Assembly (NCBI GenBank): GCA_023634235.1
Contig: JAMKCF010000003.1
Span: 15,842,742 to 15,906,741 of the forward strand
Reading direction: 5' to 3'
Length of the DNA stretch: 64,000 bases
Origin: Pisaster brevispinus
Taxonomy: Eukaryota > Echinodermata > Asteroidea > Forcipulatida > Asteriidae
Made by a program: the position numbers and the translations under genes. The notes below the pieces were generated by a model, which made no database searches, was not told where the DNA came from, and worked only from the letters and a program-made list of their open reading frames with translations. This document shows, piece by piece, positions 9,441 through 31,263 of the stretch; within the stretch, counting starts at the first letter, position 1; each line of letters starts with the position of its first letter.

Positions 9441-12409
9441 CACTGGAAAATGTAACAGGGATGTATAAACAAACAGTACTGCAGTAGGGCCTAAAGGTAC
9501 ATGTAAGTGCACACACTGTAGGCACATGTGAATATTCCAGGCCTGTAATTTCACCTCAGAGAGGGCTAGACCATTTTCATATAATTTCCAAGGTCTTTTC
9601 CATCGGACTTTTCAAAGGGCACCAAGACCAGGATAGCAGAGGCTGTGGCTTCTGTGTAAGTCTAGGTCTGATATCCACTTGTCTAATAAAACAGAACCTG
9701 TCAAATATTGTCTACAAATGTTTGGTCTGTTAGGCTAATGACACCTGCACGAAGGCCAGAAGTTTCATTGTGAGCCCAATGCATCTGTGGCCTTCGTCTT
9801 GGCACCTCTTAAAAGTTCCATTTTGTAATTGATGATATCAAACTGTTGAATGCCATGGACGACAGAGTGGGTTCGGGGCCCAGTCGTGGCATAGATGTAT
9901 CCTTGAGCAAGACATTTATAATTGCTTCAAAAATACATGAAATCCTTCAAATGGGATGTGAAACCATAGGTTCCATGATTGTGTAATGCATCTGTGCAAA
10001 GAATCCAGTACACTTTCTGCAAAGTGAAGGGGGCTGGCCTGGGAGCTTCTGGCATGATCAGGCAGCAATATGTGCCTCCTTACCTTGTCTTTCTATTGGA
10101 CCTACCGGTTGTTCAGACTCTAAAAATACCTTTAACAATCTTCCACTGATTTAATCCTGCTATTAGTTGCCTTGTCACTGTCTTTTCATCAAAAGAGTTG
10201 AATCCATCCTCGTTTAGTAAGGCAAATGCGGCTACCAAACACATATCTGGCCATATTGAGGGCGGACATTATAGAAAGTTCCAGAAGTCCCCTGCAGGCA
10301 ATCTTCAGAGATTCAAATTTTTCGACACACTTTTATTGATTTTTTAACATACAGGGGCACTTCAGATGAAATAGTTTTGCAGAACGCTTACAACAATTTT
10401 CATCTTTAGGCTTTTAGATACAAATTATACAATTTCTTTTCGGGGTCATTACCAAAGTATGACCCTTTAACTTGACATGAAGCGTGCTTTACCAAAGGCC
10501 TGGAATTACACCAAGGCCCTTGCCTCTGATGCCCCTAGTCATAGCGTTGGTGCCCCTTCAAAAGTTTCCCATACACTTAAAGTTTTTCCAATGGAAGTGC
10601 CCTTTGCATAGAAAATGGCCTTGCCCTCTAAAAGATAAAATTCCAGGCCTACCCAACATTATGCTTGCAGCAGAAGATGCTGGTACGTCAGCTTTTTTCA
10701 AACCACAAAACACACACATGGCATGACATTAAAAAGTGACTTTACTATTAAAAATGCACATTAAAACGTACTGTTAACACTGTGTTAATTTAAAACTTTG
10801 TGTTATTTGTTCGTGAATGCAATCATGCATTTTGGAGGAGAATACTATGATAGGATATTATTAAACGCTCGATAGTAACAATGCTTCCTTATGTTCCAAT
10901 CCCTCACCTCAGATAACAGGCTACCCAAGATCCAGACCTGGGCAGTTTCTCACATGTGCAAATGATGTGAAGCAAAAAGGACAGAACTTCGCTGTTTTTG
11001 TTCACACATGTGCAATGTACGCATGTGGAAATCAACCAACGTGTGCACATTAGCAATCAAAATACATGAATGTGGGAAATACCCTTTGGACCACAGATGA
11101 TTGGGAATGGATAATTTAAATCATGTACAAATCCCAAGATGTCAGACCTTCAGAAGCTTGAAATTATTTTGAGAGAGATTAGTAAGCACTGTACAGGCCT
11201 GATAGTTCACAAAGGCAATTGTTGCCTCCATGCCCATGGTCATTGCCTTACCCTTTTTGAAATGTCCTAAAACAAATTACAATTTTCCTTATCATAGTAT
11301 GCCCTTTTCTGGGGAAAAACTGCCTTGCTCTTCTTACCCTTTCGAGGACAAAGTACATGTAGCTGGCCTGTGTTTAAGCTAGAGGTTCTTATTGTTTACT
11401 ATACAAACAGGTTGATATGTTGTACCAGTTAATAATTCCCAATGGAAATATTTAAATTCAACGAGTAGCATGAAGCTGGCAAGATAAAACTTTTTTTTAA
11501 TTTTATTTTTTTATACAATACATTATATAGTTATAATTCCTGAATTGTAAATGCTGAAGTACGTGAAACAAAAACAAAAATGTTGTGACAAATTAATGTC
11601 AGTTCTCAAATGTTTGAAGAAAAAAAATTAATAAAATGCAGTTTTACTCATATTAATTCAATGATGTTTGGAGGAGTTTTGCTACAAGTTAGGAATGGTT
11701 TTGCCACCATGGAGCAAAAACAAATTCCTCCATGCACTAACTGAATTTTTAAAAAACATTCCTAAAAAAGGCATGTCCTGAGCATGCAAGCAAACTGACC
11801 CACAGTTTATACACACAACCAAGTCATGAGGTAGGGAAACTAAAGTGCATGGCAAAATAAAATCCATCTCTGGTTGTCTAAAAAATTTACTTTACCGGAA
11901 AAACATTTTCACTTGCTTGCAGGCTGTAGAGGCTGCCATTTTCATTTCCACATTATTGGTCAGTCTGTACCCCAACCATGGAATTCCATGCAAGTATATA
12001 CCCAATACTCAACAGCTACACCACCACCAGTGCACAAACCCAAGCAGTAGTTTAGTACCTAAACCTACCCCCTTGCCTCATGCGGGCTCATGCATGGCAT
12101 GCACATTCATGAATTGCCATTGTAACAAAACCAAACGGAGAACAGTTAAGGCAGACAACTAAAATTAAATTGTCGTGCACGGAATCATTACACCTGAAAA
12201 GAATCACTTGAATGAGCAAGAACACTCTATTAGTACCAGCCGTTAGTTTTTGCATTACAATGACGAGAATTCAAGACTAAAACCGAACACTAACAAAGGA
12301 TTACAAGACACACAAATTACCACTACACCGTACATACGTACATATACTTCGGTCTTGCCTACACATGAAATGCGTAGATACACAACACACGCAGAAGCCT
12401 TTCTCTTAC

Positions 12410-12660
12410 TCTGCCACGTATCTTGTCAACTTTCCGTCCGGTTTTCTTCCAAAAAGCAGTTCTCCGGGATCGAAACCTGTCAAGATATGGTCAAACTCAG
12501 AAACAGAAATAATACGGGAACACAGAGAAGACACACGGGTGGCTATACTTCTATAGAACACGACATTTTGGTGGAATTTAAAGGGGCAAGAATGATAACA
12601 GTTCACCAGTCAAATCAAACTTATTCACGCACAAACGTAAATGCCCGGATGTAAACAAGT
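12410..12660 (-). other. possible 5' exon / promoter-proximal region of the EIF4ENIF1 homologue
   Basis: On the minus strand a good donor (GA|GTAAGAG) lies at 12410/12409. The frame upstream is open from 12606 and would join in phase to the exon at 6923 (GA + G). It could equally be a 5' untranslated exon. No family similarity is visible in the upstream reading frame, so coding status is unproven. It faces the TXNRD gene head to head about 1.4-1.6 kb away. Confidence 0.3.
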
Positions 12661-13096
12661 TTCCACAGGATTTACCTTTGAACCAGTCGCAATGTCAGTC
12701 TGGCTTACGAACTGCAATTATCACTTGTTCGAGGAGTAGAGGCGGGGATAAGATCAATATCTTGCACTTTTTAAAGGGATTTTTGTGACACTCGGCATTT
12801 CATAACTGTGCTTTTTCTGACTAAAACAAATTGTATTTATCACAATGGCAAGACTTGTTAAAACACGTTTTGGCGTTAATTATTTTATACTCAGTTTTAT
12901 GTTTGAAAACATTTGCTAATCCGGCCACCACTTTTTTATTAAAAATAATGACCAAAAAAAGTAAACCCATCTTTTGGGGTGGTCGGCTTTCCTTTTTTTC
13001 CAAAGTTAATTTTTACTGAAAAGCCCGTGGGGAGAGTAGTATGGTCAATTGTCTCCACACAGAGCTTATAGAGTGAACTGGGAGGCTAATGGCTTT

Positions 13097-13116
13097 GCGG
13101 GGGGGGGGGGGGGGGC
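13097..13116. repeat. poly-G tract
   Basis: A run of about 18-19 G between the two head-to-head genes. Similar runs occur in TXNRD intron 7 near 18017-18034 and at 13566, 43777 and 60486. They could form G-quadruplexes. Confidence 0.85.
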
Positions 13117-13181
13117 AGTCCAGTACAATTTAAAATAATAATTGTGTATCTATTAACCGTTCCTTTTTTCCTATAGACTAC

Positions 13182-13330
13182 TTGCACAACGCGGAACGCA
13201 CCTCCGAACAATAATGCGCGTCTACCATTTCCATCATTTTGGGGAGTAAAACCTTTTGTTTGTGCACGATTTTGACTCCCAAAATGGCGAACAGGAAGTG
13301 CGCGTGTGGAGTGCGCTGCGCGTTGTGCAA
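13182..13330. mobile_element. MITE 'TTGCACAACGCGG', intact, upstream of TXNRD
   Basis: Inverted ends TTGCACAACGCG and CGCGTTGTGCAA. Interior: CACCTCCGAACAAT, GCGTCTACCATTTCC, CCCAAAATGGCGAACAGG. The last is YY1-like (13280-13292). The start is about 830 bp upstream of the TXNRD ATG. Confidence 0.78.
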
Positions 13331-14012
13331 TCTGTACACGTTTGAATCGTGTTTTCAAAATAAAACTGAGGACTAATAAAAGTGTCTTGCAAGCCGAAGA
13401 CCTCTTCCCTTATTAATAAAGATCTCCAGTGCAGCCAATATTATGAACTTAAAAAAACAAAATTATGTCGGGGGTGTAGTGACGAGAAAAAAGGGACACA
13501 ACAGCAAAATTGCATTTTCTGGAACTCACTTCGTTAAGAAAAAAACGGGCTTTATTTGAAGTATGGGGGGGGGGGCGGGGGGTCCCTGGCCTCATTTAGT
13601 ACCCTTAATTGTTGTTGCTCATGAAGAAAACTAAAGTATCAAATAATTTAGTTTCAATCTCATCGGTCCTCTGTTCGCGCCGACAGCATTTTTTGAGGAA
13701 CGTAACGTTGCAAAAATAAAGCTGAAAATTATTAGGGTTGAGAAAATGCAGGGGGGGGGGATATAAAGGCAATTGTCTCAGAGGAGGTCTTGACATTCGA
13801 TTTTATGAAACAAGTTTGTCTTGGAAAGGAGGAAAAAAACCTTATGTCCAAATGATCTAAGTTAGAAAATTGACTAGAGGGACCGCAGCTTTGAATATTG
13901 CACCAAACATTATTATGTGGATTAAATTCCTTGCGAATAGGTGGTAATCAGCAACCGGGGAATCAACTTACAAAAATATGCCAACAGAGGGCGCTACGTG
14001 GCTAAATTCAAG

Positions 14013-23423
<9,411 letters not shown>

Positions 23424-23834
23424 GCCCCTCCCTCCACCATAACACCCTCCCTCCAGCTGGTATGACTAATGGAAATCATAAAACCAATTCAATAGGATGA
23501 TTTTGTGGAACTCTCAGTGTTATTCAGAAAGGTTTGAGTTTTTTTCTCACACCAGAGCTTAAAGTTGCAAGGCCCAATTTTGCAGGAATAATTGTTTTTT
23601 TTCAGTTCAGTTCATTTCCACTCAATCAGTTTGCTTACAACAGAAGGTACTTTAGATACAATGTAATGATTAAGTTGTGGGAGTCTCCTAAAAGCAAGGA
23701 TTAAATTGAAAGCTCAAATTTAGGACCTAGCCAGCTGAGAGGTGAGGTGTGGAAGGAGGGAGATGTGTCAGTGAAATATGTTTTCACTTTCTTGTATTCA
23801 AAAGCCATTCCAGTCACTGAATTCTTTCACTGAT

Positions 23835-23840
23835 AATAAA
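23835..23840 (+). terminator. AATAAA, potential early polyadenylation signal upstream of SECIS
   Basis: An AATAAA hexamer lies after the TXNRD stop but before the SECIS. If used, the mRNA would lack the SECIS. Another AATAAA at 24773-24778 lies beyond the SECIS and is the better candidate for the productive transcript. Confidence 0.4.
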
Positions 23841-23867
23841 GTTGCCAAGTATTCCTGGCAAAAGATT

Positions 23868-24105
23868 GTGGTGTATCATGGCCAAGCGGTTAAAAGCACC
23901 GGACTCGAGCTCTGGTGTTTCTGATCAGTCGAGTCTGGGTTAGAGTCCTGGTCATGGAGCTTGTGTCGTTGAGCAAGATACTTCACCGCAATTGCTTTGT
24001 CCTTCGGATGGGACATTAAGCCGTAAGACCCATGTACTAGGATTGGTAGTGCAGTAAAAGATCCAAGATAAGGCATCCTTGGTTTCATTACCAGAAAAAT
24101 AAAAT
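23868..24105 (+). mobile_element. SINE family B inside the TXNRD 3' UTR
   Basis: tRNA-like head TGGCCAAGCGGTTAAAAGC with degenerate B-box GGGTTAGAGTCC. The body contains CTTGTGTCGTTGAGCAAG and TTTGTCCTTCGGATGGGACA. The tail ATCCTTGGTTTCATTACC is followed by an A-rich end. It lies between the UGA/stop and the SECIS. Confidence 0.8.
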
Positions 24106-24254
24106 AAGAATAATTATTCAGAAGTTGGTATAGCAAACAAATCATTGGATGACCTGAACTTACTTTTACAGGTGTTAGATTTTGTGCAGTTTTGTTTTTA
24201 TTCAATGATTCTGATTTTTGAGTGACTGGAGTGGCTGTAAAGCAAAGCCCATAA

Positions 24255-24323
24255 AACTGTCTCTATGACGGTTTGTCTTTAAACCAGATTACTGGTAGGA
24301 CAGACTCGATAAATACGACAGTT
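24255..24323 (+). promoter_or_regulatory. SECIS element, form 2
   Basis: Directs Sec insertion at the TXNRD UGA. Read by eye: helix I AACTGTC (24255-24261) pairs with GACAGTT (24317-24323). The 5' quartet is ATGA (24265-24268) and the 3' quartet is CGAT (24307-24310). Helix II GTTTGTCTT (24271-24279) pairs with AGGACAGAC (24297-24305) through nine pairs, including G-U. The conserved AA lies in TAA at 24280-24282. An extra apical stem ACCAG/CTGGT with loop ATTA (24283-24296) makes it form 2. It lies about 840 nt after the UGA, separated from it by a SINE. Confidence 0.92.
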
Positions 24324-24772
24324 GTTGGTTCTTTGATTTTGTTCATGCACCTATAGACCCTTCTCAGATGGTGCTGCTGTTTTATCACTCGCTATGCAGG
24401 AGTACTTGCATGTGCACGTCACACACACGTTACTAGAACTGCACAAACACTGCGCTAAAAAGCGCAATGCCAGGGGAGGGGGGGTGTCACTATGTGTACA
24501 TATCCAACATGTGCGTAGTACTCTAGCATGGCAGACTTCCTGCATTGCTATAGAAATGTGACGTCAATGAAAAGGCTCTAACAGACCAATCCATAACTTA
24601 ATAACTTTCTTTTAAACAAAATTATTTAAAGAGAACAAGAATGAAGTACAGCGAACAGTGTGATTTTATTTTTTGTACAAATATATTTATTTCCCATAAC
24701 TACAAAAATTACTTCTTAGTACAGTTTAAATGTCTTTAACGGAACACCACAAAGAAGACATATTCAGTTAAG

Positions 24773-24778
24773 AATAAA
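24773..24778 (+). terminator. AATAAA, candidate TXNRD polyadenylation signal after SECIS
   Basis: AATAAA about 450 nt beyond the SECIS on the TXNRD strand. It would retain the SECIS in the 3' UTR. Motif only. Confidence 0.4.
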
Positions 24779-24931
24779 CGGAAAAGTGAAATTAAACTTG
24801 AATTAATTTTAAAAAGTTAACTCCAAATGTAGAGATTGTCCGGAATTTCTTTTCTACAAGGGTGTGATTTTTGCAGCAGTAGTTGATTACATACATGATC
24901 ATTAGCTAAAACTAAAACCATTGTAAAAAAA

Positions 24932-25100
24932 GGGGCCCAATTTCATAGAGCTGCTTAATTAAGCACAAAACAATTTTGCTCAATAGAATATGGTTACCAA
25001 CCCAAATGGCATAATAACATGTGCAATTTGTGACCGGTGTCCTGCTTTTTTCTTCTTAGCAGAAAATTGTTGAGCTCAAGTAGCTCTTTGAAAATGGGCC
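24932..25100. mobile_element. MITE with GGGGCCCAATTTCATAG ends
   Basis: Left GGGGCCCAATTTCATAGAGC, right AGCTCTTTGAAAATGGGCC, with interior TGGTTACCAACCC and GTGACCGGTGTCCTGC as in the related copies. Confidence 0.7.
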
Positions 25101-25154
25101 AAGGATACAAAACTTAACACTTGGTTCTTGTAAGGGCAAGGCAGTTCTTCCTTA

Positions 25155-25590
25155 AAGAGGGGCCTCCAAGGTCAAACTCAATTTTGTGACGCACCCATTT
25201 TCCAATAGATAGAGTCCCCATGAGAGTGGGGGGAAAAATAACGAGCCTCTAACCTCACAATAAAATGATGTCCAATGTCGTTTTATTTCATACTCTTTCA
25301 GAGCAAAATTTAAAGCGAGACGTCATCGGACATAAAAACCAAATGGGTCTGTACATTTTCAAAGAGTAATTTTGGCACCAGTCAAAAGGTCAAATTAGAT
25401 GAGGTTTTAATTGAATATCATCAACATTCAGGAGTGAACTAAAAAATCTCTGTACAAAAATGTACGAACCATATATTTGAAATGAGACATTCAAGTTGCA
25501 CTTGAAGGTTCTCTCTTTACACCATTTTAACAGAGGTTAGAAAATTGTCAATTTCACCCCATTTTCATAAGGACTCTATTGGACAATGAA
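25155..25590. mobile_element. AT-rich MITE family 'CAAGGTCAAACTCAATTTTG'
   Basis: Matches 38283-38790 over most of its length (TCTAACCTCA, AAATGGGTCTGTACATTTT, ATTGAATATCAT), with inverted ends around AATAGATAGAGTCC / GGACTCTATTGG. A short fragment is at 60090-60195. Confidence 0.65.
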
Positions 25591-28500
25591 CAGATTACTA
25601 AACCGGGCACCAAGTCCAGGCGCACCAAGTCCAGGGGCAACAAAGCAATGGCCAAGGGCATGGAGGCAAATGCCTCTGCTGCCTCCATGAAGTATCAGAC
25701 CTCTGAGAACAATGATAATCATTTACCATCTGTGCCTCACTTCATAGAGCTGCTTTAAAAGCACAAAAAGAAGCCAAGTGCAACATAATTATGTTTACCA
25801 GAATGAGGCTACCAGCCAAAGAGCAATGTCACATGTACCATTTGTGACTGGTATCCTGCTCATTTGTGCTTATCCGAAAAAATGTTAAGCAATTCTTAAT
25901 GATTAAGCAGCTCCATGAAATTGGGCCCTGTTGTTTTGATTGTTTGTTTGTTTTTGAAAGAGGACATTAAAGACAAACAGCAGGATTGATAATTCTCAAC
26001 AACAAAAACGCCTGGTTTGAAAGCTCACTGACCATTAGTACCAACTACCAATCCTCCAGAGAAATACTTCCGTCTTCTTATAAATACTGTCCAAATTGAG
26101 AGACGAGCCTTTTTATCCCCTCAACTCACTGTTGGTTATTTCGATTGCCGCAACCAATATAAGCCCGTGAACAAAATCTCTGATTAAACATCAACTGCTT
26201 TTCGTTGCTTTCTCTTAAACCATGACCACCGATTTCGCTTGAAAAATTTGATTTAAGGTTCCATTTCTTTGGATTCACCTCAACTTGAATGATGATTGAT
26301 CCCAATGGGGGGGGGGCATGCCTAACTATTGTAATAGGGGACAAGCCCAACTATTGCTTTTATTAGTCACTCAATTACAATGAAAATTGCAAACAATGTG
26401 GGAAAAAGGTTCAAAATATAAACAGTTCATGTAGCTGTTATTAATTACATAATATGATACACTTTGAATAGGTTTACTGCAGGCTTGTATACAAATCTGA
26501 AACAGCAATGGATACTTCTAAAGTGCTTCTTTCAATAATGCTTAAGGCATCTTCAATAAGCCATTCACAAGTTAGATTTGAATTGTGTCTGGTACATTGA
26601 CTTGCTTAGTCACAAGTCACTGCTTGAATTTGAATTCCTCAGACTACAGAGACGGCTGCTATTTCAAATGATACGGGGCGGGCTTTTGTATAGCCATCTC
26701 CAGATGAGCAAACCCTGGTTCCACTAAGCCGTACACTGTGCCGTAACTACGCAAAAGCTTGCCCGAATCATGTGACAGAGCAACTGTCTCTTTAGTCTAA
26801 GGAACTCAAATTTAAACAGCACCTTGTGACTAAGCAAGTCATTGTACAAGACAACTTTTACAACTAGCTTGCAAATGGCTCAATTGAGAGAAGTTACATC
26901 ATCTAGTATGCATCCCTGAGGACCGCTGTGCATCAACAGAGAACCATTCCAGGAAGAGACATTAAAGAAATTCTCAGCCTCAGAACTTGTTTATTATTTT
27001 TTTTATTTCACAAGACATGAAGTGATTTCACAAGACATGAAGTGGTTTCACAGGATGTGGAGTGGATTTTGTAAATGTGCTTTTTGCATTTTTAAAGTGT
27101 CTGCGTTCAGTGTGTGTGCATTATACCAGACTGACATTACTAATAACCTTTGTGAAGAATTGTTAAAAAAGGAAAATACACTTCTTGAAAACAATGATAG
27201 CCATCAAAGGAATGCTAAGCTTCCATCATTTCTAGCCAGAAACTTTGTTCTTGTAATGGCAAGGCAGTTTGTCCTTAGTAAAGGGCACCTCAATGAGGAA
27301 AAATGACAACTTGTATTCAAAGGGCACCGTGGCAAAAGACAAGAGCCCAATTTCATAAAGCCTGTAAGCACAAAAACTTGCTAAGCACAGAAAAATACTA
27401 CTTAGCAGAAACAGGTAACCAGCCAAAATTCCATGAAGTCTACATTGTTGTGACCGGTGCCCAAGTCAATTTTTGCTTACCAAAGAAATTTGCTAAGCAG
27501 GTTTCTCTGCTTAACAGCTTTATGAAATGGGACCCTGGGGGCATGGAGGCAATTTTCTCTGTTGCCTCTGTGAAGTATCGGGTCTGCAATTAATGGGTAA
27601 TTAAAAAAACAAAAACAATGGTTTTTACAATAAAACATGGGGATTTAAAAATAACTTAATAAATGAATTTATTTCACAGAACATTTATTTATATATATTA
27701 TATATAGACAGGAATTTTTTTCTTCAAATTTTGAACGAGTGGAGAACTTTTACAAGGCACAGTAACAAGGTGACATGCAAAAAACCAGCACGTATAAAAA
27801 GAACTCATAAAATCAAGAGTAAGAAATTTAGTTTAAAAAGTCTTAACATTTTGTGTCGAAAATCAATTTGATCCTGAGTTCAGTCAGGCACATTATAGGA
27901 TGTATTTGGACCATTTTGTGTGACTCATTCCTAGCACACTTCCACAGTCAACGCTTACTACAAATCTGGGCCCAATTTGACAGCGCTGGATTCCATGGGC
28001 TGTAAATGCAGAATTCTGTAGTATGTACCACCATGACACTGGGCCCAGGGCCCAATGTCATAGAACTGTCATAGAACAATTGTGCCTACCAGAAAAACAG
28101 TTTTAAGCCAAAATGTCATGTCATTTTTACCATTGGTTTCCTGCTTATTTTTGCTGAACAGTAAAAATGGTTAACAGCAACTATTGTGTACTGAAGGAGC
28201 TCTTTGAAATTGTGGCCAGTCTATTAGAGGAAAGAGTGTCAGAATGTCTTGTTCATGCTTTTGAGCACAATAAGTTGTTTCCCACCAGTAATCACCTTGC
28301 AATGACATCCCACGCGGCGACTGTTCACCCATGGTCTGCCAGTTTGGAAATCAAATTGCGTCTAAAGATACGGTGTGCGTCACATACAGTGCGTACTGCA
28401 CAGTAACACATGGGGAATACGAGTACAAAAATGGCGCAAGCAAGACTTATCGCGGGTGAGCACAACTGATAGTTGGTCCTTTTATGTTCTAGACCTCAGA

Positions 28501-30614
28501 GAACTTGATTTCTTCTTAAAGAGGGGTTTCCTCAAGTAAGTAAAACAAAAAAACATCATTTTTATTCCCTTTTTTTCTTTGAATGCTGAGTATGTACACA
28601 AACAAATATTTATAAACAAAACAAAACAATTTTTGACTTCTAAATGTTGCAGGTGTTGTTTAGGAAAGTGTCTCCCCCTAAAAAAATGTGATTATTACTT
28701 CAATCAAAAATACACAGAATCGATAAAAAAGAGTGACTGTCAAATTTTGTCTCTGTGATTAGGCATTGACAACTATTCAAAAAGAGGCATACAACTTAGT
28801 ACAACATACTTCCTTCATTCCTTTAAACAGGTTTCAGGGAATTAAAACTTATATGGGAAAGAAGGTGTTCCTTATTTTGTTGGTTTCTTTTCTCCCTTTT
28901 TTAAAATACAAGTACTGTTTCATTACTTTAGAAAGAGAAACACTGAAAACGTTCGGTTGTGCACACTAACAAATATCTTAACGTTTACATATAAAAGACT
29001 CTATTGTGTGTCTTAAATAGATACAGAATAGGCACCAAATGCATAACTGGTTCAACAAGTTTGTGTTTGTAATTTTTGAAGACATCAAACGGAATTTTAA
29101 AGTAAGATTTCAAATACATAATAAAGAATTGCTACATACCCCCCAAACAAATATTATTATAAATTTCAATCTCAAAGCTCTCACAAGTTAGATCCCCACA
29201 AGAAATATTTCCATCTGAAATCAAGCTGGACTGAGATGAGAGAATAGCAAAAGAGCAATGGAAGACTACCCAAATTACCAAAGCTTATTTCAATTGCCGC
29301 TAACGAGAGCCCAGTATGAATGTGTACAAACTCTGTGACAAAATATCAACCGTTCTGCACTGTTCTTCTCTGAGAAACCTCACTGAATTTTCAGTAGGGG
29401 TGACATGTACAGACAAGAAAGTGTCAGAAAGTTCTCCAAAACAGAGAATGAAAATATCTGTCCCAGTCTTTAATAGAGTTCAATATGAACAGCTCTTTAT
29501 TTTATAACTGTTAGAACCGGCCAACAGGAGCTCAATTTCATAAAAAACGTTTACCAGTAAGCAAATTTTTGTGCTAACTATAGCAGCAAAACATGCGTAA
29601 GCAAAAGTGTATTTCATAAATCATCAAGATAATTTTACGGCGCGTGCGTGCGTGTTCACAATGGATTTGCATCGTTGCACCCCTCATCTGTTTACAAGAA
29701 CTCCTGGCAAGCTAGCGTGCCTTTTGCTTTGTTTACAGTTAGCAGTGTTTCTGAAATGGAAACTGTGTGAAGGTGGCACTCAGTAAGCGAAAAATGTCTG
29801 CTTACAGACTTTCTGAAATCAGGCGAAGATGAATACCGTAATTGTCTATCTTTCAACTAAATGTTCATATTTGATAAATGGCTGGTCTTGCTTCCAGCCG
29901 CTGTGCTGAAATTCTGAAATGTAGTGTCAATAAGGGCATGGTACCCTGTTTCTTCAATTGGGTTTGAGACATGTGTAACACATGGTGCCTGTCTGAATGT
30001 GAAGTGATGTAAGTGCTTCTGCCAGGTGCAGTTACTGCTTGAAATAAGTCCACAACACCTGTGTGGACATTCATTGCTACACATGCTGCATGACTACATG
30101 AGTGAGTGAGTGTTTGCTCATCTGAGTAAAAAGACGTCTACAATCGATATATTGTAGTGACAGAGTGTGAATAATGTGTACATTTTTACGTAACCTTGTT
30201 TCATCCCAAACCAATCAAGTTAATAACAGAATGCATTAAAACTTTGTACTTTTTATTTTTGGCATAAATTGTTACTTTATTTCTGTGAACAACACTTAAC
30301 CGTTGAACCAGTTTTATTATTACTTTTTAAAAAATTCATTGCGCTTTATGTTTTGAACAGGTTCATCGTGTCAGTTACCTGATCACAAACGTACCCTCTT
30401 CCCTTCTCCACCCCCAAGAAATCCTTTGTATACTACGGGTATGGCATTGTTCATCACTTGTCAACCTCACCTCACAGTGTCTATAAAATTCTGCTGACGT
30501 AAAAAACCCTCACATTGTTGATTAATGAAATTGCAAGAGCATGGGATGAGGCATGCGGGACTGTGCAAATAATCCAGAGGTAACAAAAACCGAACAAGAA
30601 AGAGAAGGTTTGCA

Positions 30615-30898
30615 GAGTTTAGGATGCACATAACCCAACACACTAAATCACTCTCCCAACAATGAACAATGCATCCTTCCCCGCTGCAGATTGCCAAGAG
30701 AGGGCTGGTGTGAGTTTAGGATGCACATAACCCAACACACTAAATCACTCTCCCAACAATGAACAATGCATCCTTCCCCTCTGCAGATTGCCAAGAGAGG
30801 GCTAGTGTGAGTTTAGGATGCACATAACCCAACACACTAAATCACTCTCCCAACAATGAACAATGCATCCTTCCCCTCTGCAGATTGCCAAGAGAGGG
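30615..30898. repeat. 97-bp tandem repeat, about three copies
   Basis: Units begin at 30615, 30712 and 30809 with GAGTTTAGGATGCACATAAC and end with CAGATTGCCAAGAGAGGG. Differences are only single bases, so the duplication is recent. It lies just past the RNF34/RFFL stop, probably in its 3' UTR. Confidence 0.93.
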
Positions 30899-31084
30899 GT
30901 ACAACTGGGGTACAACTGACATGGCACAAAATGATACAACGTTTTAAATACAAGGGGGGGGGGAAGGAGAGACAAATGCACCTGTTTGGAGTCCCGACCC
31001 AAGACTCTCACCAGACTCACCCATCAACACTTAATACACACACACACACGATCTCTCTGTACGGTGAACAGATTGCACTATCCT

Positions 31085-31263
31085 CTAGGAGCGAAAGACG
31101 TGCACCGCCCGGATGATGTACTGTCTACACATGGGACATTCTGCGAGTTGCTTGCCGCACTTTGTGCACGTGACCATGTGGCCGCACTCCAAGAGCACAC
31201 AGTCGATGGGGGAATCCATGCAGATCTTGCAGGTGTTGTCCTCTCCCTTGTCAGCGGAGGAAT
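31085..31263 (-). CDS. RNF34: RNF34/RFFL last exon: RING domain
   Basis: Encodes the whole C3HC4 RING: CKIC, then [15 protein letters not shown] and CPMC, followed by a short tail to the TAG stop at 31087-31085. The acceptor AG is at 31265-31264. The residues that coordinate zinc and contact E2 are all intact. Confidence 0.95.

Larger units (their letters stand above)
6924..12409. other. gene-free stretch (intron or intergenic) filled with repeats
   Basis: No exon with convincing similarity was found. It holds the MITE at 7930, the dispersed repeats listed separately, and otherwise AT-rich sequence without recognised features. If the exon ending at 12410 is real, this is an EIF4ENIF1 intron. 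Confidence 0.5.
24324..31084. other. intergenic region between TXNRD and RNF34/RFFL
   Basis: Holds MITE copies with GGGCCCAAT-type ends (24932-25100, 25732-25930, 27340-27545, 28050-28220, and a weak one at 29526-29825), the element at 25155-25590, dispersed fragments at 26055-26250 and 29190-29400, and the 97-bp array at 30615-30898. No exon with recognisable similarity was found. The ends hold the 3' UTRs of the two convergent genes. Confidence 0.6.

Noticed and set aside
12250..12654. Plus-strand 134-codon open frame near the TXNRD upstream region
   Set aside because: No recognisable protein family, no splice link to TXNRD, and it is antisense to the possible EIF4ENIF1 5' exon.
23460..23515. 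Alternative SECIS candidate (ATGACTAATGG ... GGATGAT)
   Set aside because: It has ATGA and TGAT but the stems do not pair convincingly, whereas 24255-24323 satisfies every SECIS feature.
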